Positions 1 to 5,877 of a stretch of DNA of 7,460 bases are shown in pieces. The notes below the pieces were generated by a model, which searched no databases, was not told the origin of the DNA, and saw only the letters and a program-made list of their open reading frames with translations. The stretch is from NCBI GenBank assembly GCA_937910265.1, contig CALEPD010000203.1, forward strand, positions 1-7,460, written 5' to 3'. The stretch comes from an uncultured Bacteroidales bacterium. Its GTDB lineage: Bacteria; Bacteroidota; Bacteroidia; Bacteroidales; P3. The translations under genes and the position numbers were made by a program. Within the stretch, counting starts at the first letter, position 1. Each line of letters begins with the position of its first letter.

Positions 1-471
1 TCCCAATATGATATACAAATAGTAAGCGATGGTGAAAGTGAGGTTTGAGTAAAAGGTGTTGGGGTCAAACTCCAAGGGTTGGCCGTCGGTATAAGTAAAG
101 GAGAAATCGGAGGTTTCGATATGATTCAAAATACCCGTGGTATAACTTGAATTGTACACCGGACGGCGGGCCTGTATGGACAGCTGGCCTTCGAATTCGG
201 TAGCTGACTTGCGCGCCACCAGCACCAAACCAAACGAACAGTCGATTTTCTCCTCCTGACCGAATTCCAAATTAGTCCATTTTCGTGAATTGACGAAATC
301 CTCGATGGCCTGCTTCATATTCTCGAATTCTTTCTTATCGGTCGAGGGATATGTTTGGTTTGTATTCATCAGTTTCTCATAATTGACCGATACTTGGCAT
401 CGGAACTCCTGCGAAAAAACAGAAGCCAACGCCATCATTGTCAATAATATAAAGACAACTCCCCGTTTCAT
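1..471 (-). CDS. porD: PorD/DUF4835 family protein, N-terminal 157 residues (3' end outside window)
   Basis: The frame is open from an ATG at 471-469 to the left edge, giving 157 residues of a family that is usually about 300 residues long. Residues 1-20 form a signal peptide (MKRG, then a hydrophobic stretch ending VFS before QEF), so the protein should be exported to the periplasm or outer membrane. The body carries features I associate with DUF4835: an early NSRKWTNLEF segment (61-70), IDCSF (76-80), an SIQARRPVYNSSY block (98-110) and TFTIAYYLYIILG at the cut edge (145-157). The family is annotated as the type IX secretion factor PorD, although members also occur in Bacteroidota without an obvious T9SS, so the role is family-based and not proven here. 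The start is supported by a consensus promoter about 25 bases upstream. It is transcribed divergently from gyrB. Confidence 0.82.
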   Translation of the reverse strand, partial: MKRGVVFILLTMMALASVFSQEFRCQVSVNYEKLMNTNQTYPSTDKKEFENMKQAIEDFVNSRKWTNLEFGQEEKIDCSFGLVLVARKSATEFEGQLSIQARRPVYNSSYTTGILNHIETSDFSFTYTDGQPLEFDPNTFYSNLTFTIAYYLYIILG

Positions 472-490
472 TTATTCAAACATTAATCTC

Positions 491-523
491 TGCAAAGTTA
501 ATAAAAAACAATGAATTAAACAA
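491..523 (-). promoter_or_regulatory. Promoter of the porD-like gene (Bacteroidota -33/-7 type)
   Basis: Read on the minus strand, TAACTTTG lies at 500-493, a perfect match to the Bacteroidota -7 box TAnnTTTG, followed by CA. A TTG core (523-521, GTTG) sits 20 bases upstream, the usual place for the -33 element. A run of six T (508-503) precedes the -7 box by two bases. Transcription would start near 486, leaving a leader of about 15 bases before the ATG at 471. Confidence 0.75.
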
Positions 524-560
524 CTGAAAAGCAAATAATTTACCTAAAACACATTCTTTC

Positions 561-730
561 CATACTGCGGCACGCCTGCTTGGCACACAAACCAATCAAG
601 GCAATCGTTCATGTTGCCTTGCGGGCCGTTTACCGAACCCTACTGAAGGTGCCAGAAACGCGTCTGAGTCGCGATTGCAACCCTCCTCACCACACCCAAG
701 AACAGGGATGGCGAGACCCACTGATTTACA
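561..730. other. Intergenic block with several inverted repeats, function unknown
   Basis: The 352 bases between the porD-like gene and gyrB are AT-rich at both ends, where the promoters lie, but this middle block is visibly richer in G and C. It holds a perfect 8-bp inverted repeat (597-604 with 614-621, CAAGGCAA/TTGCCTTG, 9-base loop), CGCG repeated at 659-662 and 670-673 around a 7-base loop, a 6-bp pairing of 686-691 with 710-715 enclosing CCC/GGG (695-697/705-707), and a long-range TGGCAC/GTGCCA match (581-586 with 649-654). The 686-715 stem is complete only as minus-strand RNA, where one position becomes a G-U pair. A 60-codon minus-strand frame covers part of it, but I recognise no protein there. 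It could be a structured RNA, a dispersed non-coding repeat or a gene remnant. I found no TAnnTTTG box clearly driving it on either strand. Confidence 0.4.
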
Positions 731-770
731 AACAACACATGTGAATAAAAACATGAATACCATATGGCTT

Positions 771-788
771 TTTTTTCGTATTTTTGCA
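771..788 (+). promoter_or_regulatory. gyrB promoter (TAnnTTTG box)
   Basis: TATTTTTG at 779-786 matches the Bacteroidota -7 consensus TAnnTTTG and continues with CA. It is preceded by TTTTTTCG (771-778). No good TTTG -33 element is seen 19-20 bases upstream. Transcription would start near 793, giving a leader of about 30 bases to the gyrB ATG at 824. That leader is A-rich and has no Shine-Dalgarno sequence, as is normal in this phylum. Confidence 0.65.
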
Positions 789-823
789 AATCAAAATATA
801 AGTAGAGAATACGATAACACAAT

Positions 824-2761
824 ATGAGCGAAGAATTAAAAGCACAGAGCTACAGCGCGGACAACATCACAGTACTCGAAGGCCTTGAGGCAGTTCGCGT
901 GCGTCCCGCCATGTATATTGGAGATGTCAATTTCAGAGGTTTACATCATTTGGTGTACGAAGTGGTTGACAACTCGATTGACGAAGCATTGGCCGGTTAT
1001 TGCAACAAAATATACGTCAGCATCAATCCCGACAACAGCATCACAGTTGAAGACAATGGACGCGGTATACCCGTAGACATGCACGAAAAAGAACACCGCA
1101 GCGCACTTGAAGTGGTCATGACCGTACTGCATGCCGGCGGAAAGTTTGACAAAGGCAGCTACAAAGTATCCGGCGGTTTGCATGGTGTAGGTGTATCCTG
1201 CGTGAACGCACTCAGCGAGAAGATGACTGTCGAAGTATACCGAAACAATAAAATATACCGACAGGAATACAGCCGCGGCATACCACAATACGCCGTAAAG
1301 GAAGTTGGAACTACCGAAAAGAGGGGAACCCACGTAACATTCCTTCCCGACAGCAGTATTTTCACCACCACCGAATACGACTACAACACCTTGCTTGAGC
1401 GTATGCGTGAGCTGGCATTCTTGAACAAAGGCATCGACATCACCATCGAAGACAACCGTGGTGAAGACGAGGAGTCGAAACGCAGCAATCACTTCTTCAG
1501 TGAAAAGGGTTTGCGCGACTTCATCAGCTATCTTGACGAAAACAGAGAAAAGCTGATGCCCGAAGCCATATACATTGAAGGCGAACGCAACGGCATTCCC
1601 ATTGAAATCGCGCTACAATACAATACAACTTACAACGAGAACATCCATTCTTACGTAAACAACATCAACACCCACGAGGGTGGCACACACCTCAGCGGTT
1701 TCCGTAGTGGACTCACCCGTACACTCAAATCCTATGCCGAAAAAAGCGGCATCCTCGCAAAAGCAAAAATCGAAGTATCGGGAGACGACTTCCGCGAAGG
1801 CCTCACCGCCATCATAAGTGTAAAAGTGGCCGAACCCCAATTCGAGGGACAGACCAAAACCAAATTGGGAAACAACGAAGTCCGTGGTGCTGTTGACAGT
1901 GCCGTAAGCGAGATGCTCGAGAACTACCTCGAAGAACATCCGAATGAAGCCCGTACCATCGTCGACAAAGTAATACTTGCTGCCAGAGCACGCCAAGCCG
2001 CCCGCAAAGCCCGTGAAATGGTCCAGCGCAGCAACGTATTCAGCAGCGGTGGTTTGCCCGGCAAATTGGCCGACTGCCAGGAAGGCGACCCCACAGTATG
2101 CGAAATATTCTTCGTTGAGGGAGACTCTGCAGGTGGTTCTGCGAAAAAAGGACGCAACTCCCGATTCCAGGCCATTTTGCCACTCAGAGGTAAAATCCTC
2201 AATGTGGAAAAGGCCATGCGTCACCGTGCATTCGAAAGCGAAGAAATCAAAAACATTTATACAGCACTCGGTGTAACCATTGGAACCCCCGAAGACAGCC
2301 AAGCATTGAATCTCGAGAAGCTGAGATACCACAAAGTCATCATCATGACTGATGCCGACGTCGATGGTGCCCACATCGACACCTTGATGCTTACCTTCTT
2401 CTTCCGCTACATGCCCGAATTGATTGAAAACGGATATGTTTACCTTGCAACACCCCCACTCTATTCCGTTAAACAAGGACAGAAATTGATATACTGCTGG
2501 TCGGAGGAAGATAGACTGAACGCACTCGAACAAGTTGGTGACAAAGGTGTACACGTACAGCGCTACAAAGGTCTCGGAGAAATGAATGCCGACCAGTTAT
2601 GGTCCACAACCATGGATCCGGAAAACAGGCAGTTGCGTCAAGTCACCATCGATAACGCCGCATCGGCCGACCGCATATTCAGCATGCTTATGGGTGACGA
2701 TGTTCCGCCCAGACGTGAGTTTATTGAACGCAATGCCACATACGCAAATATTGACGCTTAA
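824..2761 (+). CDS. gyrB: DNA gyrase subunit B
   Basis: A complete 645-residue GyrB, the ATPase subunit of the A2B2 gyrase that introduces negative supercoils in the cytoplasm. The GHKL ATPase domain comes first: catalytic Glu46 and Asn50 in YEVVDNSIDE, DNGRGIP at 77-83, and GGLHGVG at 117-123 as the ATP lid. The transducer domain follows, with QTKTKLGN at 343-350 (Lys347 would contact the gamma phosphate). The Toprim domain has EGDSAGG at 432-438 and DADVDG at 510-515, the acidic residues that bind Mg2+, and the conserved QRYKGLGEM at 579-587. The length is that of the short bacterial type; the roughly 170-residue insertion of E. coli GyrB (804 aa) is absent. The sequence reads as GyrB rather than ParE (RPAMYIGD, LAGYC), though separating the two paralogues firmly needs a tree. 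pepE starts 32 bases downstream with no terminator between, so the two are probably co-transcribed. Confidence 0.97.
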   Translation: MSEELKAQSYSADNITVLEGLEAVRVRPAMYIGDVNFRGLHHLVYEVVDNSIDEALAGYCNKIYVSINPDNSITVEDNGRGIPVDMHEKEHRSALEVVMTVLHAGGKFDKGSYKVSGGLHGVGVSCVNALSEKMTVEVYRNNKIYRQEYSRGIPQYAVKEVGTTEKRGTHVTFLPDSSIFTTTEYDYNTLLERMRELAFLNKGIDITIEDNRGEDEESKRSNHFFSEKGLRDFISYLDENREKLMPEAIYIEGERNGIPIEIALQYNTTYNENIHSYVNNINTHEGGTHLSGFRSGLTRTLKSYAEKSGILAKAKIEVSGDDFREGLTAIISVKVAEPQFEGQTKTKLGNNEVRGAVDSAVSEMLENYLEEHPNEARTIVDKVILAARARQAARKAREMVQRSNVFSSGGLPGKLADCQEGDPTVCEIFFVEGDSAGGSAKKGRNSRFQAILPLRGKILNVEKAMRHRAFESEEIKNIYTALGVTIGTPEDSQALNLEKLRYHKVIIMTDADVDGAHIDTLMLTFFFRYMPELIENGYVYLATPPLYSVKQGQKLIYCWSEEDRLNALEQVGDKGVHVQRYKGLGEMNADQLWSTTMDPENRQLRQVTIDNAASADRIFSMLMGDDVPPRREFIERNATYANIDA

Positions 2762-2793
2762 TCATTAACCCCTCAAAAACAATAAAAAACATC

Positions 2794-3537
2794 ATGAAAA
2801 GAAACCTTTTGCTAATAAGCAACTCAACCATGCGCGGAGAAGCCTATTTGGGCTGGTGTCGTGACATGATTCAAGAATTTTGCCAAAGACACAATGTAAA
2901 ACGCGTGCTGTTTGTACCCTATGCAGGCGTAAGCCTATCGGATGACGGGTTAGAGGCCTCCTACAATGTTTACGAAGCAAAAGTAAAGAGTGTATATCAG
3001 GAACTTGGCATTGAGTTGACAAGTATACACCACGCAGCCGACCCCGTAAAGGCCGTTTATGACGCCGAATGCGTCGCCGTTGGTGGAGGAAACACCTTCC
3101 ACTTGGTACGTGAACTGCAACGCCAGGGTTTGATGCGCGCCATCAACCGCCGCGCCAACGATGGCATGCCCTACATGGGATGGAGTGCAGGAAGCAATGT
3201 CGCAGGACCAACACTCTGCACCACCAACGATATGCCAATCGTTCAGCCGGAAAGCTTCAATTGCATGAACCTTGTGCCTTTCCAAATCAACCCCCACTAC
3301 ACCGACTTCTTTGACCCCAAACATGGTGGAGAAACCCGTGACGACAGATTGAAAGAGTACATCATGGTCAACCCTGACGCAACAGTGGCAGCCATCCGTG
3401 AAGCAACCGCATTGTTGCTCGAAAATGGCAAACTCAGCCTTGTTGGAAAAGACAACAAAATGAAAGTATTCTTCAAACACATCTCCAACACCAAAGAATA
3501 CTGCCTCACTGATGACATCAACTTCTTGATGAAGTAA
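2794..3537 (+). CDS. pepE: Peptidase E, alpha-aspartyl dipeptidase (family S51)
   Basis: This 247-residue protein is a cytoplasmic serine dipeptidase that removes N-terminal aspartate from dipeptides in peptide turnover. Visible signatures are VGGGNTFHLVREL (96-108), the nucleophile elbow GWSAGSNVAGP (129-139) with Ser131, TNDMPIVQP (144-152) with Asp146, and NPHYTDF (166-172) with His168. The spacing Ser+15=Asp and Ser+37=His is the same as the Ser120/Asp135/His157 triad of Salmonella PepE, which strongly supports both family and activity. It is slightly longer than the usual 229-235 residues. There is no signal peptide. The ATG at 2794 is preceded by an A-rich leader (aataaaaaacatc) typical of Bacteroidota starts. 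It lies 32 bases after gyrB and ends 17 bases before a strong terminator, so it is probably the last gene of a gyrB-pepE transcript; no own promoter was seen. Confidence 0.93.
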   Translation: MKRNLLLISNSTMRGEAYLGWCRDMIQEFCQRHNVKRVLFVPYAGVSLSDDGLEASYNVYEAKVKSVYQELGIELTSIHHAADPVKAVYDAECVAVGGGNTFHLVRELQRQGLMRAINRRANDGMPYMGWSAGSNVAGPTLCTTNDMPIVQPESFNCMNLVPFQINPHYTDFFDPKHGGETRDDRLKEYIMVNPDATVAAIREATALLLENGKLSLVGKDNKMKVFFKHISNTKEYCLTDDINFLMK

Positions 3538-3554
3538 TCAGAATAACCCATAAA

Positions 3555-3594
3555 AAAAAGAAGGTGCCCAATTTGTAATGAGCACCTTCTTTTT
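3555..3594. terminator. Symmetric intrinsic terminator between convergent genes
   Basis: A 13-bp perfect stem pairs 3555-3567 with 3582-3594 (core AAGAAGGTGC / GCACCTTCTT) around a 14-base loop. On the plus strand it ends in a T-rich tract after pepE. Because the left arm starts with a run of A (3552-3559), the minus-strand transcript also ends in a T run. It can therefore stop both the gyrB-pepE transcript and the convergent sigma/anti-sigma transcript, which would carry a 3' leader of about 100 bases. Confidence 0.88.
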
Positions 3595-3643
3595 GTTTGT
3601 TCAATTCAATCAACTTTCAAGTCTTTCACCGAAATCATACAAA

Positions 3644-3659
3644 AGGATTTCCGTATCCT
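3644..3659 (-). terminator. Possible weak terminator hairpin after the anti-sigma-like gene
   Basis: On the minus strand AGGAT (3659-3655) and ATCCT (3648-3644) can form a 5-bp stem with a 6-base loop, followed by TTTG. It lies about 40 bases past the stop codon of the anti-sigma-like gene. The stem is short and has little G+C, so the stronger hairpin at 3555-3594 is the more likely end point. Confidence 0.25.
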
Positions 3660-3696
3660 ATTCGACTCACCGTTATTGATTATCCATAAGCCTAAA

Positions 3697-4605
3697 CTAA
3701 CGAATCAGCATTACCGTACCGCGTCGTGATTTAGAAGCTCCATCGACATCGATATAATTGATCACATACACATAGGCTCCCTGAGGCATACGTCTGCCCT
3801 TACAAGTACCGTCCCAAACTTCATTCAAATCCTTGCTATGCATGATTTTTTGGCCACGGCGATCGTAAATATACATACTGAAACTGCTCAAGGAGATATT
3901 ATTGTATGTACGAATGCGGAACACCCTATTCTCCTCCACATCGCCATCGGGAGCAAAGAAATTGGGAATAAGCAATACATCTTCGATTGCAGGTTCATCC
4001 TGTTCGCCTTCTTTAGATGCGTACTCCGATGCTGAAGGTTTTTCCTCTTCAACAACCGCCTCAGTCACTGCGGGTTCATCCACTACAACTGGAGCCAACT
4101 GCTCCTCCTCTTTGCGTTCTTGTACAGTCTTGGCGGGAAGAGGCATTGGCTTAACCGGAAGCGATACAGGTTGCTCTGAAACAGACGGCACAGTGTTGTT
4201 GTCACCTTGCTGTTGCACTACAACCGTCGACACGGGGATGTCCTTTACCGTGGTTTGTTGAGGCTTCGCTGTAACGGCAGAAACGGGTTTTTCTGATTCG
4301 TCAACCTGCTCGGGTTGATTCATCGGAGCCACAACAACATCAGCATCCTGATGTTGAACGATGGTTTCATCTACCACCTGCACCAACGCTGGCACAGATT
4401 CGACCGATGCCATTTGAGGTTGGTTGCCATCAGCTTCACGTGTCAACAGAAACGCTACGGCAGAAACGGCCACAACAGCCGTTGCGATGTATATACTGCG
4501 GCGAACCAACATTCTGCGACGAAGTGTTTGGTTTACCTTATTCCAAACCTCTGCACTTGGTTCAGCAGAGACTTGTTCCATTTTTTCATTCAAATCCTGG
4601 TTCAT
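3697..4605 (-). CDS. Anti-sigma-factor-like membrane protein with C-terminal gliding-motility/T9SS type B (CHU_C-like) domain
   Basis: A 302-residue protein with three parts. Residues 1-36 are cytosolic and resemble the start of Bacteroidota anti-sigma proteins (acidic opening, SAEVWNKVNQTL, then a basic RRRMLVRR). Residues 37-54 form one transmembrane helix; positive charges before it predict a cytosolic N-terminus. Residues 60-210 are low-complexity, rich in Val, Pro, Glu and Gln, a likely periplasmic spacer. Residues 211-302 match the gliding-motility-associated C-terminal domain (CHU_C, PF13585, type B T9SS sorting domain): LIPNFFAPDGD, then YIYDRRGQKI (245-254), WDGTCKGRRMPQGAYVYVI (264-282), DVDG and a final RGTVMLIR. 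Its ATG overlaps the sigma-factor stop (ATGA at 4605-4602), so the two are translated together and probably act as a pair. Sequestering the sigma factor is inferred from arrangement and N-terminal character, not from a recognised anti-sigma domain. Oddity: a secretion-type domain on an inner-membrane protein. Confidence 0.8.
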   Translation of the reverse strand: MNQDLNEKMEQVSAEPSAEVWNKVNQTLRRRMLVRRSIYIATAVVAVSAVAFLLTREADGNQPQMASVESVPALVQVVDETIVQHQDADVVVAPMNQPEQVDESEKPVSAVTAKPQQTTVKDIPVSTVVVQQQGDNNTVPSVSEQPVSLPVKPMPLPAKTVQERKEEEQLAPVVVDEPAVTEAVVEEEKPSASEYASKEGEQDEPAIEDVLLIPNFFAPDGDVEENRVFRIRTYNNISLSSFSMYIYDRRGQKIMHSKDLNEVWDGTCKGRRMPQGAYVYVINYIDVDGASKSRRGTVMLIR

Positions 4606-5141
4606 ATCTTTGACAAATACTGTTTTAATTTCTTTTTAGCCCGACAAAGCAGACTTCTTACTGTGTTTTGCGGAGCATCTATCACCCGTGCTATTTCATC
4701 ATACTCATAACCGTCAATTTCGCGCATGGTGAATACGACTTTGTAGGCCTCAGGGAGTTGCTGAATAGCGGCAAATATTTCATCTTTGTCGTATTGCACA
4801 TAGTCAACCTCACAACCATCAAGGTTGTCTTCGGCCGCGGAAACAACCTCTTCAAGCAAGAGAATGCCTTTTTTACGCTGCGACACAACATACGAAACTG
4901 CACAGTTTCTCATGATACGTTTAATCCATACCGGCAACAGTTCAGGATTACGCAGCGTATGTATCCGCTCAAATACTTTCACAAAGCCATCATGCAGCAC
5001 ATCTTCGGCATCGGCCTTTGACCCGGTATAGTTCATACACAAAGCCAACATGTTAGGGGCGAACATCTCATACAAACGACGTTGTGACTTCGGATCCCTG
5101 TTGCAACAGCCCTTTACCAATTGTGCCATTTCAGACTTCAT
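4602..5141 (-). CDS. ECF-type RNA polymerase sigma factor (sigma-70 family)
   Basis: A 179-residue extracytoplasmic-function sigma factor that would direct RNA polymerase to a small regulon. Sigma region 2 spans about residues 20-90: LYEMFAPNMLALCMNYTG, then ADAEDVLHDGFVKVFERI (43-60) for core binding and -10 recognition, and WIKRIMRNCAVSYVVSQRKK (72-91). Region 4 spans about 122-177: IFAAIQQLPEAYKVVFTMREIDGYEYDEIA, followed by the helix-turn-helix DAPQNTVRSLLCRAKKKL that reads the -35 element. I chose the ATG at 5141-5139 (MKSEMAQLVKG). The frame stays open to an upstream ATG at 5246, but the extra 35 residues do not resemble sigma factors and would run through an AT-rich promoter-like leader; a third ATG four codons further in is also possible. 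It ends in a 4-nt overlap with the anti-sigma-like gene. No convincing promoter of the TAnnTTTG type is seen, which would fit autoregulation but does not prove it. Confidence 0.93.
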   Translation of the reverse strand: MKSEMAQLVKGCCNRDPKSQRRLYEMFAPNMLALCMNYTGSKADAEDVLHDGFVKVFERIHTLRNPELLPVWIKRIMRNCAVSYVVSQRKKGILLLEEVVSAAEDNLDGCEVDYVQYDKDEIFAAIQQLPEAYKVVFTMREIDGYEYDEIARVIDAPQNTVRSLLCRAKKKLKQYLSKI

Positions 5142-5275
5142 GTTTATAAAGACTGAAAAAAAGGTTTTTTGTTGCACGGGAAATAAAAATAATTTTTCGG
5201 AAAGGTGCTCATACCTATCGATACCGCTCTTTTGCACAGGAGGCAAACGCCCTCAAAAAGAGGTAAAAAGCAGGC

Positions 5276-5383
5276 ATTGAAGCCATTGAACAATTGAAAG
5301 ACAACAAAATAGACAACAAAACAATTGAAGAAAGCAAGGAATTGCGACAAACCTCGAGCTGTGGTTTTTTGTAAAACATTGAA
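5276..5383 (+). repeat. Short direct repeats (ATTGAA x5, 12-bp tandem pair) upstream of rnpB
   Basis: The 296 bases between the sigma-factor start and rnpB have no convincing gene. They contain five copies of ATTGAA (5276, 5285, 5293, 5324, 5378). Two of them are part of a 9-base direct repeat ACAATTGAA (5290-5298 and 5321-5329) that flanks a near-perfect tandem pair of 12 bases, AGACAACAAAAT/AGACAACAAAAC (5299-5310, 5311-5322). A 35-codon stop-free plus-strand frame (5267-5371) runs through it but has no ATG. They may be regulatory sites for the flanking promoters, a decayed coding segment, or simple low-complexity DNA. Confidence 0.6.
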
Positions 5384-5404
5384 TTTATAGAATCCACCTA
5401 AATA

Positions 5405-5422
5405 TTTTTTCGTAACTTTGCA
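5405..5422 (+). promoter_or_regulatory. rnpB promoter (TAnnTTTG box)
   Basis: TAACTTTG at 5413-5420 is a perfect Bacteroidota -7 box, followed by CA and preceded by TTTTTTCG (5405-5412). Transcription would start at about 5427, some 11 bases before the outer P1 helix of the RNase P RNA. The -33 position is AT-rich, without a clear TTTG. Confidence 0.78.
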
Positions 5423-5437
5423 GACTGAAAACACAAT

Positions 5438-5829
5438 AAGAGCAGCAATGACTCTACCGCTTGAACAGCGTTCTGCAAAGAATACTCAACAAGAGGAAAG
5501 TCCGGGCAACGCAGAGCCACCATACTTCCTAACGGGAAGGTGTGCAGACGGCAACAACTGCACAACAGCGAGTGCCACAGAAAACAAACCGCCCGCCATT
5601 GGCAGGTAAGGGTGAAAACGCGAGGTAAGAGCTCACGACGGAAGGCAGTGATGTCTCCGATGGTAAACCTTATGGGTTGAAAGACCAAATATACCGACAG
5701 TTAAGAACTGGCTCGTTCATTGTCGGGGGGTAGGTTGATAGAGGTTGTCGGTGACGGCAATCGTAGATTAATGGTAGAGCCTCGACTTCCAATCGGGGGA
5801 CAGAACCCGGCTTACGATTTGCCGCTCTT
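5438..5829 (+). ncRNA. rnpB: RNase P RNA, catalytic subunit of ribonuclease P
   Basis: This is the ribozyme that cleaves the 5' leader from precursor tRNAs, acting with the RnpA protein. The universally conserved 5' half of P4 and its surroundings is present as GAGGAAAGTCCGGGC (5493-5507), and the 3' half as ACAGAACCCGGCTTAC (5800-5815). Between them are the typical GGTAAGGGTGAAAACG (5605-5620) and GGTAAGAGCTCAC (5624-5636), and the GGTAAACC...GAAAGACCAAATA segment (5661-5691). The ends close as helix P1: 5438-5448 pairs with 5819-5829 with one mismatch in 11 positions. The transcript probably begins near 5427 and stops in or just after the T-rich stretch at 5828-5835. The length of about 390 bases suits a bacterial type A RNA. 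Confidence 0.96.
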
Positions 5830-5877
5830 ATTTTTAAGACAGAACACAATATATAACAATAAGATAGATAAAACAAC

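Noticed and set aside
640..822. 60-codon minus-strand frame upstream of gyrB
   Set aside because: It covers the gyrB promoter and leader, has low-complexity translation at its start, no recognised domain and no promoter of its own.
941..2554. Long minus-strand frames of 183 and 313 codons inside gyrB
   Set aside because: They are antisense to a well-conserved gyrB and their Cys/Phe/Val-rich translations are what the reverse strand of this codon usage yields.
5184..5191. Possible -7 box TATTTTTA for the sigma operon on the minus strand
   Set aside because: It lacks the final G of TAnnTTTG, the T6 tract and a -33 element, so it cannot be told from random AT-rich sequence.
5142..5246. Upstream in-frame start for the sigma factor, adding 35 residues
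   Set aside because: The extra residues do not resemble sigma factors, the DNA is AT-rich and leader-like, and the ATG at 5141 gives a normal family length.
5765..5815. tRNA-like string (GGTAGAGCCTCGACTTCCAA followed by GGGGACAGAACCCGG)
   Set aside because: It resembles parts of a glycine tRNA, but it has no acceptor stem, CCA or proper T-loop and lies inside the conserved 3' part of rnpB.
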